64,000 nt of DNA from Aurantibacter sp034110465 (GCA_034110465.1 JAWUZD010000009.1:62001-126000); one strand, 5' to 3'. Positions 1 through 9,287 are shown, counted from the first letter of the stretch. Notes: generated by a model from the letters alone, not told the origin. Program-made: numbers and translations.

Positions 1-1190
1 TAGAGCGTAAAGCGCCAGGTGTTATTTATAGAGAACCAGTAACAGAACCAATGCAAACAGGTATTAAAGCAATTGATGCTATGATTCCAGTTGGTAGAGG
101 ACAACGTGAGTTAGTAATTGGAGACAGACAAACAGGTAAGACTGCAGTTTGTATTGATGCTATCTTAAATCAAAAAGAATTTTACGATGCTGGAGAGCCA
201 GTATATTGTATATATGTTGCTGTAGGTCAAAAGGCTTCAACAGTAGCTTTAATTGCTAAAACATTAGAAGAAAAAGGCGCTTTAGCTTACACTACTATTG
301 TTGCAGCAAATGCATCAGATCCAGCAGCAATGCAAGTTTATGCACCTTTTACAGGAGCATCTATTGGAGAATATTTTAGAGATACTGGTAGACCAGCTAT
401 GATTGTTTTTGATGATTTATCTAAACAAGCCGTTGCTTATCGTGAAGTATCTTTATTATTAAGACGTCCACCAGGACGTGAAGCATATCCTGGAGATGTA
501 TTTTATTTACACTCAAGATTATTAGAGCGTTCTGCAAAAATCATTAATAATGATGCTATTGCTAGAGAGATGAACGACCTTCCAGATTCTATTAAAGGAA
601 TTGTAAAAGGTGGAGGATCTTTAACAGCATTACCTATTATTGAAACACAAGCAGGAGATGTTTCGGCATATATTCCAACAAATGTAATTTCTATTACAGA
701 TGGACAAATTTTCTTAGATGGAGATTTATTTAACTCTGGTGTACGTCCAGCAATTAACGTAGGTATTTCTGTATCTCGTGTTGGTGGTAACGCACAGATT
801 AAATCAATGAAAAAAGTATCTGGTACTTTAAAATTAGATCAAGCACAGTATCGTGAATTAGAAGCGTTTGCTAAGTTTGGTTCAGATTTAGATGCGGTTA
901 CTTTAAACGTAATTAATAAAGGTAAACGTAACGTAGAGATTTTAAAGCAAGGTCAAAACGAACCGTTTAAAGTAGAAGATCAAGTAGCAATTATTTATGC
1001 TGGATCTAAAAATTTATTAAAAGATGTACCTGTAAATAAAGTAAAAGAATTTGAAAGAGATTATTTAGAATTCTTAAACGCTAAGCATAGCGATATTTTA
1101 AAGACTTTAAAAGCAGGGAAATTAACTGATGAAGTTACAGACGTTTTACGTAAAGTAGCACAAGATTTATCAGCTAAATATAAAGCATAA
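1..1190 (+). CDS. atpA: ATP synthase F1 subunit alpha (5' end outside window)
   Basis: Partial gene: the reading frame is open from the left edge (codons from base 3 read ERKAPGVIYREPVTEP before the first internal ATG at 51), so about 130 N-terminal residues lie outside. The subunit forms the non-catalytic nucleotide sites of the F1 head on the inner membrane face. The P-loop GDRQTGKT is encoded near 120-143, the Walker B aspartates (VFDDL) near 410, and the alpha/beta signature PAINVGISVSR, which carries the conserved arginine finger, near 750-780. The C-terminus is normal. It is followed after 101 bp by atpG, so it is part of the F-type ATPase operon. Confidence 0.98.
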   Translation, partial: ERKAPGVIYREPVTEPMQTGIKAIDAMIPVGRGQRELVIGDRQTGKTAVCIDAILNQKEFYDAGEPVYCIYVAVGQKASTVALIAKTLEEKGALAYTTIVAANASDPAAMQVYAPFTGASIGEYFRDTGRPAMIVFDDLSKQAVAYREVSLLLRRPPGREAYPGDVFYLHSRLLERSAKIINNDAIAREMNDLPDSIKGIVKGGGSLTALPIIETQAGDVSAYIPTNVISITDGQIFLDGDLFNSGVRPAINVGISVSRVGGNAQIKSMKKVSGTLKLDQAQYRELEAFAKFGSDLDAVTLNVINKGKRNVEILKQGQNEPFKVEDQVAIIYAGSKNLLKDVPVNKVKEFERDYLEFLNAKHSDILKTLKAGKLTDEVTDVLRKVAQDLSAKYKA

Positions 1191-1201
1191 CAATTAGGAG
1201 T

Positions 1202-1231
1202 TTAGAGTTATAAGTTTACTTGTAACTCTAA
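1202..1231 (+). repeat. Inverted repeat in the atpA-atpG spacer
   Basis: Perfect 9-bp arms (TTAGAGTTA at 1202-1210 and TAACTCTAA at 1223-1231) flank a 12-nt loop just after the atpA stop. There is no T-run after it, so it does not look like an intrinsic terminator. It could be an mRNA-processing or stability hairpin in the unusually long spacer before atpG (inference). Confidence 0.5.
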
Positions 1232-1291
1232 CTTTAATACATTATACTAATGTCACTCTAAGCTTGTCTAAGAGTCTTTATCATATAAAGA

Positions 1292-2155
1292 ATGGCTAAT
1301 TTAAAAGAAATACGTAATAGAATATCTTCAGTATCTTCAACGATGCAGATTACCAGTGCCATGAAAATGGTATCGGCTGCAAAGTTAAAGAAAGCGCAAG
1401 ATGCTATTACTGCAATGAGACCTTATGCAGATAAGTTAACGGAGCTTTTACAAAGCTTAAGTGCAACTTTAGATGCGGATTCTGGTAGTAAATTTGCAGA
1501 TCAACGCGAAGTTAAGAATGTAATAATTGTAGCTATAACTTCTAATAGAGGTTTATGTGGTGCTTTTAATTCTAATATTCTAAAGCGTTCTAATGTTTTA
1601 GCAGAACAATATAAGGCGAAAGGTCAAAAGGTATCGTTTCTTACTGTTGGTAAAAAAGCAAATGATTTATTATCACGTTCTTTTGATATTGTTTCAAATG
1701 AAAGTTCTGTTTACGATGAATTAACATTTGATAATGTTGCTGTTATTGCAGAATCATTAATGGAGAAATTTGTTTCTGGCGAAGCTGATAGAATTGAAAT
1801 TGTATACAACAAGTTCAAAAATGCAGCAACACAAATTGTAATAACAGAGCAATTCTTGCCAATTGTTCCAGTTCAAAACGATTCTAATGCAGTTTTAGAT
1901 TATGTTTTTGAGCCTAAAAAAGAAGAAATTGTTGAGGAATTAATTCCTAAGTCATTAAAGACACAATTATATAAAGGAATTAGAGATTCTTTTGCTTCAG
2001 AACATGGTGCTCGTATGACAGCTATGCATAAAGCAACAGACAACGCAACAGAATTACGTGATGCTTTAAAATTAACGTATAACAAAGCAAGACAAGCAGC
2101 TATTACTAACGAAATCCTTGAGATTGTTGGTGGAGCCGAAGCTTTAAATAATTAA
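1292..2155 (+). CDS. atpG: ATP synthase F1 subunit gamma
   Basis: 287 residues, normal length. Gamma is the rotating central stalk linking the c-ring to the catalytic alpha3beta3 head. The two conserved coiled-coil ends are visible: N-terminal IRNRISSVSSTMQITSAMKM and C-terminal TYNKARQAAITNEILEIVGG, with the Rossmann-like middle (NRGLCGAFN near residue 90) between. It is the last gene of this ATPase operon: a strong terminator follows and atpD and atpC are not downstream, consistent with the beta and epsilon genes lying elsewhere as is usual in this phylum. Confidence 0.98.
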   Translation: MANLKEIRNRISSVSSTMQITSAMKMVSAAKLKKAQDAITAMRPYADKLTELLQSLSATLDADSGSKFADQREVKNVIIVAITSNRGLCGAFNSNILKRSNVLAEQYKAKGQKVSFLTVGKKANDLLSRSFDIVSNESSVYDELTFDNVAVIAESLMEKFVSGEADRIEIVYNKFKNAATQIVITEQFLPIVPVQNDSNAVLDYVFEPKKEEIVEELIPKSLKTQLYKGIRDSFASEHGARMTAMHKATDNATELRDALKLTYNKARQAAITNEILEIVGGAEALNN

Positions 2156-2181
2156 ACTTTAGTTAAATTATTAATTTTTAT

Positions 2182-2212
2182 AAAAGCCTTATTCTACAGA
2201 ATAAGGCTTTTT
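2182..2212 (+). terminator. Intrinsic terminator of the atp operon
   Basis: AAAAGCCTTATTCT at 2182-2195 pairs with AGAATAAGGCTTTT at 2198-2211. The long stem has an A-run before it and a T-run after it, 27 bp beyond the atpG stop. Confidence 0.9.
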
Positions 2213-2252
2213 CATTTAAAAGGGTTATCTTAATAAATAAAATATAGAAGTT

Positions 2253-2762
2253 ATGAAAGCAGTTGGCTTAGTGCTTATTTTAATAGTTAGTTTATTTTTT
2301 TTCAATTGTGGATCATCTAAAACGTATACGTCAATACCGAAAACGTTTTTGATAGATAATACTAAAGTTAAACGTATAGAAAGTGTTTCTTTTCAAAAAT
2401 GGGTTGCAGGAAAAGAAGAAAGCGGATACGGATATCATATAGAGATAACTCAATCAAGAAATAACCAGATGCTACAATTGCAGCACATCTATTTTAGAGG
2501 TCTAAAAGGAGATATTTCTTTAGGAAAGAAAAATTATGTCGCAAATTTAAAAAATGAAGTAAATAAAGATATTCAATTAAGCTCAGATTCATCAGATGAA
2601 TATGAAAACACATTACCAGAATTAGGAGAATTACCATTTTTATTAAACGATAACGAATGCGTTATTTCTTATATAACAAATCATACTATTAAGTTTATTA
2701 AGTTTATAAATATTAAAGAAAAACCAGCAGAATATTACCCATCTGCTAAGCCAAGAAACTAA
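2253..2762 (+). CDS. Putative small lipoprotein of unknown function
   Basis: 169 residues that I do not recognise as a family. It begins with a hydrophobic signal sequence (about residues 3-18) ending FFFNCGSSK, a relaxed Bacteroidota-type lipobox with Cys at residue 19, so a lipid-anchored envelope protein is likely. The remainder is polar with many Lys, Asp and Asn and no obvious catalytic motif. No acidic surface-export signal follows the Cys, which would favour a periplasm-facing position (inference). It sits between the atp terminator and a flippase gene. The DUF4292 protein at 7220 starts with the same CGSSKT after its lipobox. Confidence 0.65.
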   Translation: MKAVGLVLILIVSLFFFNCGSSKTYTSIPKTFLIDNTKVKRIESVSFQKWVAGKEESGYGYHIEITQSRNNQMLQLQHIYFRGLKGDISLGKKNYVANLKNEVNKDIQLSSDSSDEYENTLPELGELPFLLNDNECVISYITNHTIKFIKFINIKEKPAEYYPSAKPRN

Positions 2763-2824
2763 AATGTTTCAATTTTTGAAATGCAGGTTATAAAACGTAC
2801 ATTTAACCTATAAAAAAGAATTGT

Positions 2825-4249
2825 TTGAGTGTTTTAAAAAAGTTTTTAAAGGATACTGTTATTTATGGTTTAGCAACTGTAATTCCAAGATTAATGAATA
2901 TTATTCTTGTAAACCTTCATACAGATAAATTAGAAACTACAAGCTATTCTGAAAACACTACATTTTATGTCTATGCAGCATTTTTCAATGTCCTATTGAC
3001 CTATGGTATGGAAACTGCTTTTTTTAGGTTTTTTAGTAAATCCGAAGAAAAAGAAAAGATATTTTCCACAGCATTAATAAGTTTATTAGTTACTTCAGCT
3101 GTTTTTTTTGTTCTAGTATTTTCATTTAATACACAATTAGCAGATTTTGTTGCGCTAGACAAAACATTCTTTAATTTATTAATAGGTGTTTTAGTATTAG
3201 ATACGTTGGTTGCTATACCTTTTGCATATTTAAGAGCTACAGGAAGACCTTTAAAGTTTACCGCGATTAAGCTAATCAATATTGCACTTGTAGTTATTCT
3301 TAATTATTTCTTTTTATGGGCTATACCAAAATTTCAAATTGATTTCCCGTATTACAAAGAAACTAGTTTAGTTACCTATATTTTCATTGCTAATTTTGTA
3401 GCAAGTTTAGTCACTTTTTTATTGTTAATTCCTTATTTCTTTAAGACTAAATTACAATTTAGTAAACGCATATTAAAACAGTTGTTAAATTATAGTTGGC
3501 CAATAATGGTTGCTGGTTTGGCTTATGTGATTAACGAAAATTTTGATAAATTTTGGATTCCACAAGAATTGGGAAAATCTGTTAATGGTGCTTATGCTGG
3601 CTGCTATAAACTTGGCGTTTTTATGACTATTTTTATTATGGCGTTTCGTTTAGGAGCAGAACCTTTTTTCTTTAATCACGCTAAAGAGAAAAATGCAACA
3701 AAGACTTATGCTTTTATTATGAAGTATTTTGTGATTTTAGGTTGCGCTATGCTCGTTTTTATAATTGCATATTTAGATTTGTTTAAAATACTTTTAGTGG
3801 ATAATCCAGATTATTGGATAGCTATAGAAATTGTACCAATTATACTACTAGCTAATTTATGCTTAGGCATCTATTTTAACTTAGCTATTTGGTATAAACT
3901 TACAGACAAAACAAGATATGGAATGTATATTTCAATTTTTGGAGCAGTAATAACTATTGTTTTAAATATAACGTTAGTTTCAGAAATTGGCTTTATGGCA
4001 TCAGCTTGGATAACATTATTAACCTATGTGTCTATGATGTTAGTTTCCTATTTCTTAGGTCAGAAACACTATCCCGTACCATACGATTTAAAACGAATTT
4101 TAAGTTATCTTTTTATTTCAGTGATACTTTCAGTGATTGCACTAAAATCGAATCAAAATTATTATATAAATACTGTACTGGTTTTAGTATTTTTGGGACT
4201 TGTAATACTTTTTGAAAAGAAAGAGCTCAAACAACTATTAAAAAAATAA
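2825..4249 (+). CDS. Polysaccharide/lipid-linked oligosaccharide flippase (Wzx/MATE-like)
   Basis: 474 residues with about 12-14 hydrophobic segments over the whole length, typical of the MOP-superfamily flippases that move lipid-linked glycans across the inner membrane. The N-terminus (MSVLKKFLKDTVIYGLATVI) matches the family pattern of a short basic amphipathic stretch followed by the first helix. The start is a TTG codon; the next Met is 22 residues inside, within the first membrane segment, so TTG is preferred. The stop is one base before dut, so the two are co-transcribed. It is 33 kb away from the main polysaccharide locus and probably serves a separate envelope glycan. Confidence 0.85.
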   Translation: MSVLKKFLKDTVIYGLATVIPRLMNIILVNLHTDKLETTSYSENTTFYVYAAFFNVLLTYGMETAFFRFFSKSEEKEKIFSTALISLLVTSAVFFVLVFSFNTQLADFVALDKTFFNLLIGVLVLDTLVAIPFAYLRATGRPLKFTAIKLINIALVVILNYFFLWAIPKFQIDFPYYKETSLVTYIFIANFVASLVTFLLLIPYFFKTKLQFSKRILKQLLNYSWPIMVAGLAYVINENFDKFWIPQELGKSVNGAYAGCYKLGVFMTIFIMAFRLGAEPFFFNHAKEKNATKTYAFIMKYFVILGCAMLVFIIAYLDLFKILLVDNPDYWIAIEIVPIILLANLCLGIYFNLAIWYKLTDKTRYGMYISIFGAVITIVLNITLVSEIGFMASAWITLLTYVSMMLVSYFLGQKHYPVPYDLKRILSYLFISVILSVIALKSNQNYYINTVLVLVFLGLVILFEKKELKQLLKK

Positions 4250-4250
4250 A

Positions 4251-4685
4251 ATGCAAATAAATATTATAAATAAATCCAATCACGAGTTACCAAGTTACGA
4301 GACATTAGCTTCGGCAGGAATGGACTTACGTGCAAATATTACAGAATCTATTACACTAAAACCGTTAGAGAGAACTATAATTAAAACAGGTTTGTTTATA
4401 GAGTTACCTATTGGAATAGAAGCACAAGTAAGACCAAGAAGTGGATTAGCCATAAAAAAAGGTGTTACAGTTCTAAATTCTCCAGGAACTATAGATGCAG
4501 ATTATAGAGGAGAGATTGGTGTAATTTTAGTCAACCTATCAAATGACGATTTCATTATAGAAAATGGCGAACGTATAGCGCAATTAGTGATTGCAAAACA
4601 CGAACGTGCAGATTGGAATCAAGTAGATGTGTTAAGTGAAACTGCTAGAGGTGAAGGTGGTTTTGGAAGTACTGGAGTTAAGTAG
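4251..4685 (+). CDS. dut: Deoxyuridine 5'-triphosphate nucleotidohydrolase
   Basis: 144 residues, full-length trimeric dUTPase that hydrolyses dUTP to dUMP and pyrophosphate, keeping uracil out of DNA and feeding dTMP synthesis. All five family motifs are present: AGMDLRA (22-28), RPRSGLA (61-67), GTIDADYRGEIG (79-90, with the catalytic Asp and Tyr), GERIAQLVI (106-114) and RGEGGFGSTG (133-142). It starts one base after the flippase stop, an odd pairing of nucleotide hygiene and envelope genes that appears to be simple operon packing. Confidence 0.97.
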   Translation: MQINIINKSNHELPSYETLASAGMDLRANITESITLKPLERTIIKTGLFIELPIGIEAQVRPRSGLAIKKGVTVLNSPGTIDADYRGEIGVILVNLSNDDFIIENGERIAQLVIAKHERADWNQVDVLSETARGEGGFGSTGVK

Positions 4686-4797
4686 TTTACAACTATTTAT
4701 TAGGAGCAAAATTCTGATGTGAATTAGAAATATAGAATAACTAAGGTTTAAAAATATAGGTTTCCGTCTCTAAGGAAATTAAAACAAGAAATTTATT

Positions 4798-5817
4798 ATG
4801 AAAATAATTGTACCAATGGCAGGTCGCGGATCGCGATTAAGACCACATAGTTTAACTGTACCAAAACCATTAATACCGGTTGCTGGACAACCAATAGTTC
4901 ACCGATTAGTAAAAGATATAGCAAAAGTATTAAATCAACCCATAGAGGAAATTGCATTTGTTTTAGGAGATCCAGCTTGGTTTGGAGAAGATGTTGTAGC
5001 TAGTTTAATTGCTTTAGCCGAAGGTTTAGGAGCAAAAGCATCTATTTACAGACAAGACCAACCTTTAGGAACTGGTCACGCTATTATGTGTGCAGAACCT
5101 TCGTTGTCTGGTCCAGCTGTAATTGCTTATGCAGATACTTTAATCAAAGCTAGTTTTAATTTAGATCCAGAAGCAGATGCTGTAATTTGGACTAAAGAGG
5201 TGGAAAACCCAGAAGCTTATGGTGTTGTTAAATTAGACAGTAACCAAAACATTGTAGAATTAGTTGAAAAGCCAGAAAGTTTTGTAAGTAATCAAGCTGT
5301 TATTGGAATATACTATTTTAAAGAAGTTGAAGCTTTAAAAAAGGAACTACAAACCGTTTTAGATAATAACATTATTAATGGTGGAGAATACCAAATTAAC
5401 GATGGTATTAAGGGAATGATGGCTAAAGGAAAAGTTTTTAAAACTGGAACTGTAGATGAATGGATGGATTGCGGAAACAAAAACATTACATTAGAAACTA
5501 ATACCAGAATGTTAGGGTTTATTAAAGCCGATGGTAACGAAACTATGATTCAGTCTTCTGTACTATTAGAGAATTCTAAGATTATAGAACCTTGTATGAT
5601 TGGCGAAAACGTGGTGTTAAAAAATACAACTATTGGACCAAACGTATCTATTGGTGCTAATTGTGTATTAGAAAATGTCGAAATTAAAAATAGTTTAGTT
5701 CAAAATAATTCTTCGCTTAAAAACGCAAAGTTAAACGAAGCTATGATTGGTAATCACGTTAAATATAATGGCGAGTTTACTAAAATCAGTATCGGTGATT
5801 ATACAATAATGGAATAA
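4798..5817 (+). CDS. Sugar-1-phosphate nucleotidyltransferase with left-handed beta-helix tail
   Basis: 339 residues. The N-terminal NTP-transferase domain has the GxGxRLRPxxxxxPKPL signature at residues 8-25 (GRGSRLRPHSLTVPKPLIP) and GTGHAIMCA later, as in glucose-1-phosphate thymidylyl/uridylyltransferases. The C-terminal part (about 250-325) has hexapeptide-like turns (IGENVVLKNTTIGPNVSIGA), as in two-domain sugar nucleotidyltransferases. The exact sugar and nucleotide cannot be read from sequence. It follows the flippase-dut pair after 112 bp and precedes a TPR gene, so a role in an envelope glycan precursor is likely. The dedicated rhamnose enzyme rfbA is a different gene at 39.7 kb. Confidence 0.85.
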   Translation: MKIIVPMAGRGSRLRPHSLTVPKPLIPVAGQPIVHRLVKDIAKVLNQPIEEIAFVLGDPAWFGEDVVASLIALAEGLGAKASIYRQDQPLGTGHAIMCAEPSLSGPAVIAYADTLIKASFNLDPEADAVIWTKEVENPEAYGVVKLDSNQNIVELVEKPESFVSNQAVIGIYYFKEVEALKKELQTVLDNNIINGGEYQINDGIKGMMAKGKVFKTGTVDEWMDCGNKNITLETNTRMLGFIKADGNETMIQSSVLLENSKIIEPCMIGENVVLKNTTIGPNVSIGANCVLENVEIKNSLVQNNSSLKNAKLNEAMIGNHVKYNGEFTKISIGDYTIME

Positions 5818-5837
5818 TTCTTGAAGCATAGCATATT

Positions 5838-5857
5838 ACCTTTATAAAAGTAAAGGT
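5838..5857 (+). repeat. Short inverted repeat before the TPR gene
   Basis: ACCTTTA (5838-5844) and TAAAGGT (5851-5857) form a 7-bp stem with a 6-nt loop, ending 12 nt before the start codon at 5870. There is no T-run. It might shape the ribosome-binding region; functional meaning is unproven. Confidence 0.35.
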
Positions 5858-5869
5858 TAACTATAAATT

Positions 5870-7216
5870 ATGAGTAAAAAATTTTACATATTAGTGCTGT
5901 TTTTGGGGATAATTTTTCTCCCAAAACAATTATATGCACAAGTAAATTTTAATCAAACTCCAGAAGATAATTTACAAGAACAAAAAAGCGACTTTCAAGA
6001 ATATTTTTTCGAAGCTCTAAAACAAAAAGGTATTGAGAATTATGAACGCGCTATAGAATATCTTCAAAAATGTATTCTAATAAACGATACAGAATCTATT
6101 CTGTTTTTAGAATTAGGAAAAAATTATAGTTCTTTAAGAAATTATGTTTTAGCAGAAGAAGCTTTAAAGAAAGCTTTAACGATTAAGCCAGATAATGAAT
6201 GGATTTTAGACGAACTATATTCTGTTTATATTAAACAGAAAGATTACGACAGCGCAGTAAAGACTATTGAGCAATTAGTAAAATATCAACCTAAATACAA
6301 AGAAGATTTAGCTAATATATATGCACAAACTAAAGATTTTAAGAGTGCTTTAGAAACTTTAGACGAGTTAGATGAAGAGTTTGGTGTTACAAATGAAAGA
6401 GAACTATTAAGGAATAAAATTTATACGTTTACAGGTCAGCAACAAGTAAGAATAGATAATTTGGAGATTAGAAAAGATTCTAATCCTGAAGACGAGTCTA
6501 ATTATCTTAAATTAATTTTTCGTTATAGTGAAGAAGATAATTTAGATAAAGCGTTTGAAACAGCTCAAGAATTGTTAAAAGTCCAACCAGATTCTAAGTT
6601 GGTTCATTTAGCACTTTATAAATTTTATTTACAGAAGAATCAACCGGAAGACGCTATTAATTCAATGAAAATAGTTTTAGAAACTGAAAAAATAGATCCA
6701 AAAAGTAAATCTAAAGTTTTATCAGATTTTGTAAATTTTGCATCCAAGAATCCTAAATACGAGCAGGAATTAGTTACTGTAATTAGTACTATATCAAGTA
6801 AGGAAAATGCGTTAGATTTAGCAAATTATTACTACAAAAAAGGCGATAAATCAAAAGCACTAATTCATTACAAAGAAGCGTATAAAACACAATCTCAAAA
6901 TTTTGATATTTTAAAGCAAATCATCTTAATTCAAATAGATTTAGAACATTTCACAGATGCTTTAAAAACTAGTGATGAAGCTATAGAGATTTACCCAGCT
7001 CAACCACTTTTATATTTATTAAATGGCGTTGCTTTAAACGCCTTAAATAGACCAAAAGAAGCTGTAGATACTTTAGATATTGGTGTAGATTATCTAATTG
7101 AAGATATAAAAATGGAAATAGATTTTTACAGACAATTAGAACAAGCTTATATTGCCTTAAACAATTTAAATAAAGCCAATTCGTTTAAAGAAAAGATAGC
7201 AAAACTTAAAAAATAA
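5870..7216 (+). CDS. Secreted tetratricopeptide-repeat protein
   Basis: 448 residues. A signal peptide (basic start, hydrophobic core, cleavage near LYAQ at residue 24) is followed by TPR-type helical repeats throughout: for example a unit near residues 50-115 (YERAIEYLQKCILINDTES, YVLAEEALKKALTIKPDN) and others near 230 and 330-440. It is therefore a periplasmic or outer-membrane scaffold for protein-protein contacts, with no catalytic motif. It is followed after 3 bp by the DUF4292 lipoprotein and then EnvC-like protein, so the three are an operon and may act together in cell-wall or outer-membrane maintenance (inference). Confidence 0.85.
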   Translation: MSKKFYILVLFLGIIFLPKQLYAQVNFNQTPEDNLQEQKSDFQEYFFEALKQKGIENYERAIEYLQKCILINDTESILFLELGKNYSSLRNYVLAEEALKKALTIKPDNEWILDELYSVYIKQKDYDSAVKTIEQLVKYQPKYKEDLANIYAQTKDFKSALETLDELDEEFGVTNERELLRNKIYTFTGQQQVRIDNLEIRKDSNPEDESNYLKLIFRYSEEDNLDKAFETAQELLKVQPDSKLVHLALYKFYLQKNQPEDAINSMKIVLETEKIDPKSKSKVLSDFVNFASKNPKYEQELVTVISTISSKENALDLANYYYKKGDKSKALIHYKEAYKTQSQNFDILKQIILIQIDLEHFTDALKTSDEAIEIYPAQPLLYLLNGVALNALNRPKEAVDTLDIGVDYLIEDIKMEIDFYRQLEQAYIALNNLNKANSFKEKIAKLKK

Positions 7217-7219
7217 TTT

Positions 7220-7993
7220 ATGCCTTTTAAAGCAATTAAAATAGCCTCCTTATTTATCCTAATACTTTTTATTTCATCTTGTGGTAGCTCTAAAACATTA
7301 GTTGGTTCAGCTACTTTAGATAATTCTATTACAGCCAAACAATTAATAAAAACAATAGATTCTAAAAAAACAGAATTTAAAACCTTAGTTGGGAAACTTA
7401 AAATAGAAACGGTAAAAGGCGACAAATCTCAAAGTTTTGGTGTGTCTTTCCGTATGGAAAAGGACAAAACGATTTGGATTAGTAAATTAGGCATTGTTAA
7501 AGCTTTGGTAACACCAAGAAGAGTTGCTTTTTATAATAAGTTTGATGGTACTTATTTTGATGGTGATTTTAGTTATCTAAGTAAACTTTTAGGAACAGAA
7601 TTGGATTTTGAGAAAGTTCAAAATATTCTTTTAGGAGAAACTATTTATACGGTAGATAATAAAACCTACAACATTTCTACGCACGAAAAATCTTATGTAC
7701 TCCAACCAAAAGAACAACGAGAATTATTTGAGATTTTCTTTTTAATAAATCCGCTTCATTTTAAAGTAGATTCGCAACAAATTACACAAATTAAAAAGCA
7801 GCGTATTTTAGAGGTTGATTATTTAACGTATCAAAAAGTAGACAAACAAATCATCCCAGAAAATATAAAAGTAATTGCAGTAGAAGGAGAATCTGAAATG
7901 AAAATTTACTTAGAATTAAAGAACGTTAAGTTAAATCAGAAATTAAGTTTTCCATTTAACATTCCATCTGGTTACGAAGAAATAAAATTATAA
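7220..7993 (+). CDS. DUF4292-type lipoprotein
   Basis: 257 residues. A signal peptide ends in the lipobox FISSC (Cys near residue 21), giving a lipid-anchored protein. The body resembles the LolB/LppX-like beta fold of DUF4292: FKTLVGKLKIET, a membrane-protein-like stretch KTIWISKLGIVKALVTPRRV, and a C-terminal half of short beta-strands ending in a proline-containing FPFNIPSGYEEI. Its function is not established; a lipid or lipoprotein carrier role has been suggested only by fold. It lies between a TPR gene (3 bp) and an EnvC-like gene (0 bp), a tight three-gene unit. Confidence 0.8.
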   Translation: MPFKAIKIASLFILILFISSCGSSKTLVGSATLDNSITAKQLIKTIDSKKTEFKTLVGKLKIETVKGDKSQSFGVSFRMEKDKTIWISKLGIVKALVTPRRVAFYNKFDGTYFDGDFSYLSKLLGTELDFEKVQNILLGETIYTVDNKTYNISTHEKSYVLQPKEQRELFEIFFLINPLHFKVDSQQITQIKKQRILEVDYLTYQKVDKQIIPENIKVIAVEGESEMKIYLELKNVKLNQKLSFPFNIPSGYEEIKL

Positions 7994-9235
7994 ATGAAGC
8001 ATTATAAATATCTCATAGTTGTAATTATTAGTTTGCTATTTTCTGTAAACAGTGCTTTTGCGCAAAAAAGTAAGCAAGATCAGTTAGAAGAACGCAGACA
8101 AGAACTACGTCAGGAAATTAAAAAAATTAATACGTTATTATTTCAGAATAATTCCCAAAAAAAGTCCCAAACTAGTTTAGTAGAAGACTTAAATTATAAG
8201 TTAAATGTTAGACGTAATTTAATAAAAGTAACAAATCAACAAGCAAATTTATTAACCAGAGAAATTAACTCTAACCAAGATAAGATTTCAAACTTAAATA
8301 AAGAATTACAGCTTTTAAAAGACAATTACTCTAAGTTAATAGTTAAATCTTACAAGAATAAAAACAAGCAAAGTCGCGTTATGTTTTTATTATCTTCAAG
8401 TAATTTTAAACAAGCTTACAAACGTTTACAATACATAGATCAGTATAGCGATTATCAGAAAAAACAAGGCGAAGAAATAGCGACTAAAACGTTAGAGTTA
8501 CAAAATACAAATAGTTCACTAATAAAGCAAAAATCGTCTAAAGATGCTTTAATTAAAGAAAATAGAGTAGCACAGCAAGAACTTGAAAAAGATGTTGCAC
8601 AGCAGCAACTTATTATTGCATCAATTCAAAAAAACTTAGATAAATTTTCTGTAGAAGTCAAAAAGAAACAACAAGAAGCTAATAAAATAGATAAGCAAAT
8701 AAAGGATATAATTAGAGCTGCAATTGCTAAATCTAGAAAGAAAGTTAAAAGCACAAAATCTAATACAAATACGAGTAAATCTGAAGAATTTGCCCTAACA
8801 GCCGAAAGCAAAGCTTTAGCAGCTAATTTTTTAGGGAATAAAGGAAAGTTACCTTGGCCAGTTTTAGAAGGTGTTGTAAAAGTAAGATATGGAAAACAAC
8901 CGCATCCAATAGATAGATCTTTAACTATACAAAGTAATGGTGTTAGAATTGCAACAAATCCAAACGCTAAAGTAAGGGCTGTTTTTAATGGCGAAGTTTT
9001 AGCGGTTTCTAAGCCAAAAAGAGGAAGTATTACTATTATGATTCAACATGGTAGCTATGTAACATCTTATACCAATTTAAAAGAGGTTTATGTTACGGAA
9101 GGTCAAAAAGTAAAAACCAAACAAGATATTGGTAAAATTCACACAAATAGCATTACTAACGAAACTGTTTTGCGTTTCAGTATTTTTAAAAATACGGACA
9201 CACAAAATCCAGCATATTGGATTTATAAAATGTAA
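7994..9235 (+). CDS. EnvC-like murein hydrolase activator with degenerate LytM domain
   Basis: 413 residues: signal peptide (cleavage after AFAQ, near residue 24), a long charged coiled coil (about 25-250, QLEERRQELRQEIKKIN onward) and a C-terminal M23/LytM domain (about 300-413). The zinc ligands of active LytM enzymes are missing: the HxxxD position reads HPIDRSLTI without the usual HxGxD spacing, and the HxH position reads VLRFSIF. This is the state known for EnvC, which activates amidases rather than cutting peptidoglycan itself. It is likely a periplasmic cell-separation factor. It starts immediately after the DUF4292 stop. Confidence 0.87.
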   Translation: MKHYKYLIVVIISLLFSVNSAFAQKSKQDQLEERRQELRQEIKKINTLLFQNNSQKKSQTSLVEDLNYKLNVRRNLIKVTNQQANLLTREINSNQDKISNLNKELQLLKDNYSKLIVKSYKNKNKQSRVMFLLSSSNFKQAYKRLQYIDQYSDYQKKQGEEIATKTLELQNTNSSLIKQKSSKDALIKENRVAQQELEKDVAQQQLIIASIQKNLDKFSVEVKKKQQEANKIDKQIKDIIRAAIAKSRKKVKSTKSNTNTSKSEEFALTAESKALAANFLGNKGKLPWPVLEGVVKVRYGKQPHPIDRSLTIQSNGVRIATNPNAKVRAVFNGEVLAVSKPKRGSITIMIQHGSYVTSYTNLKEVYVTEGQKVKTKQDIGKIHTNSITNETVLRFSIFKNTDTQNPAYWIYKM

Positions 9236-9287
9236 TTAGATCCCTTTAAAGAAACGCTTTTTTTAGAGTTATTATTCCGTAATTTAA

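Noticed and set aside
2762..2824. Terminator between the small lipoprotein and flippase genes
   Set aside because: Only short TTTCAA/TTGAAA and AGGTTA/TAACCT arms, no GC-rich stem or T-run.
4006..4215. 69-residue plus-strand frame inside the flippase gene
   Set aside because: Out-of-frame shadow of a transmembrane coding region.
7147..7425. 92-residue minus-strand frame over the TPR-DUF4292 junction
   Set aside because: Overlaps two well supported genes and the lipobox-coding part of DUF4292; no promoter or family likeness.
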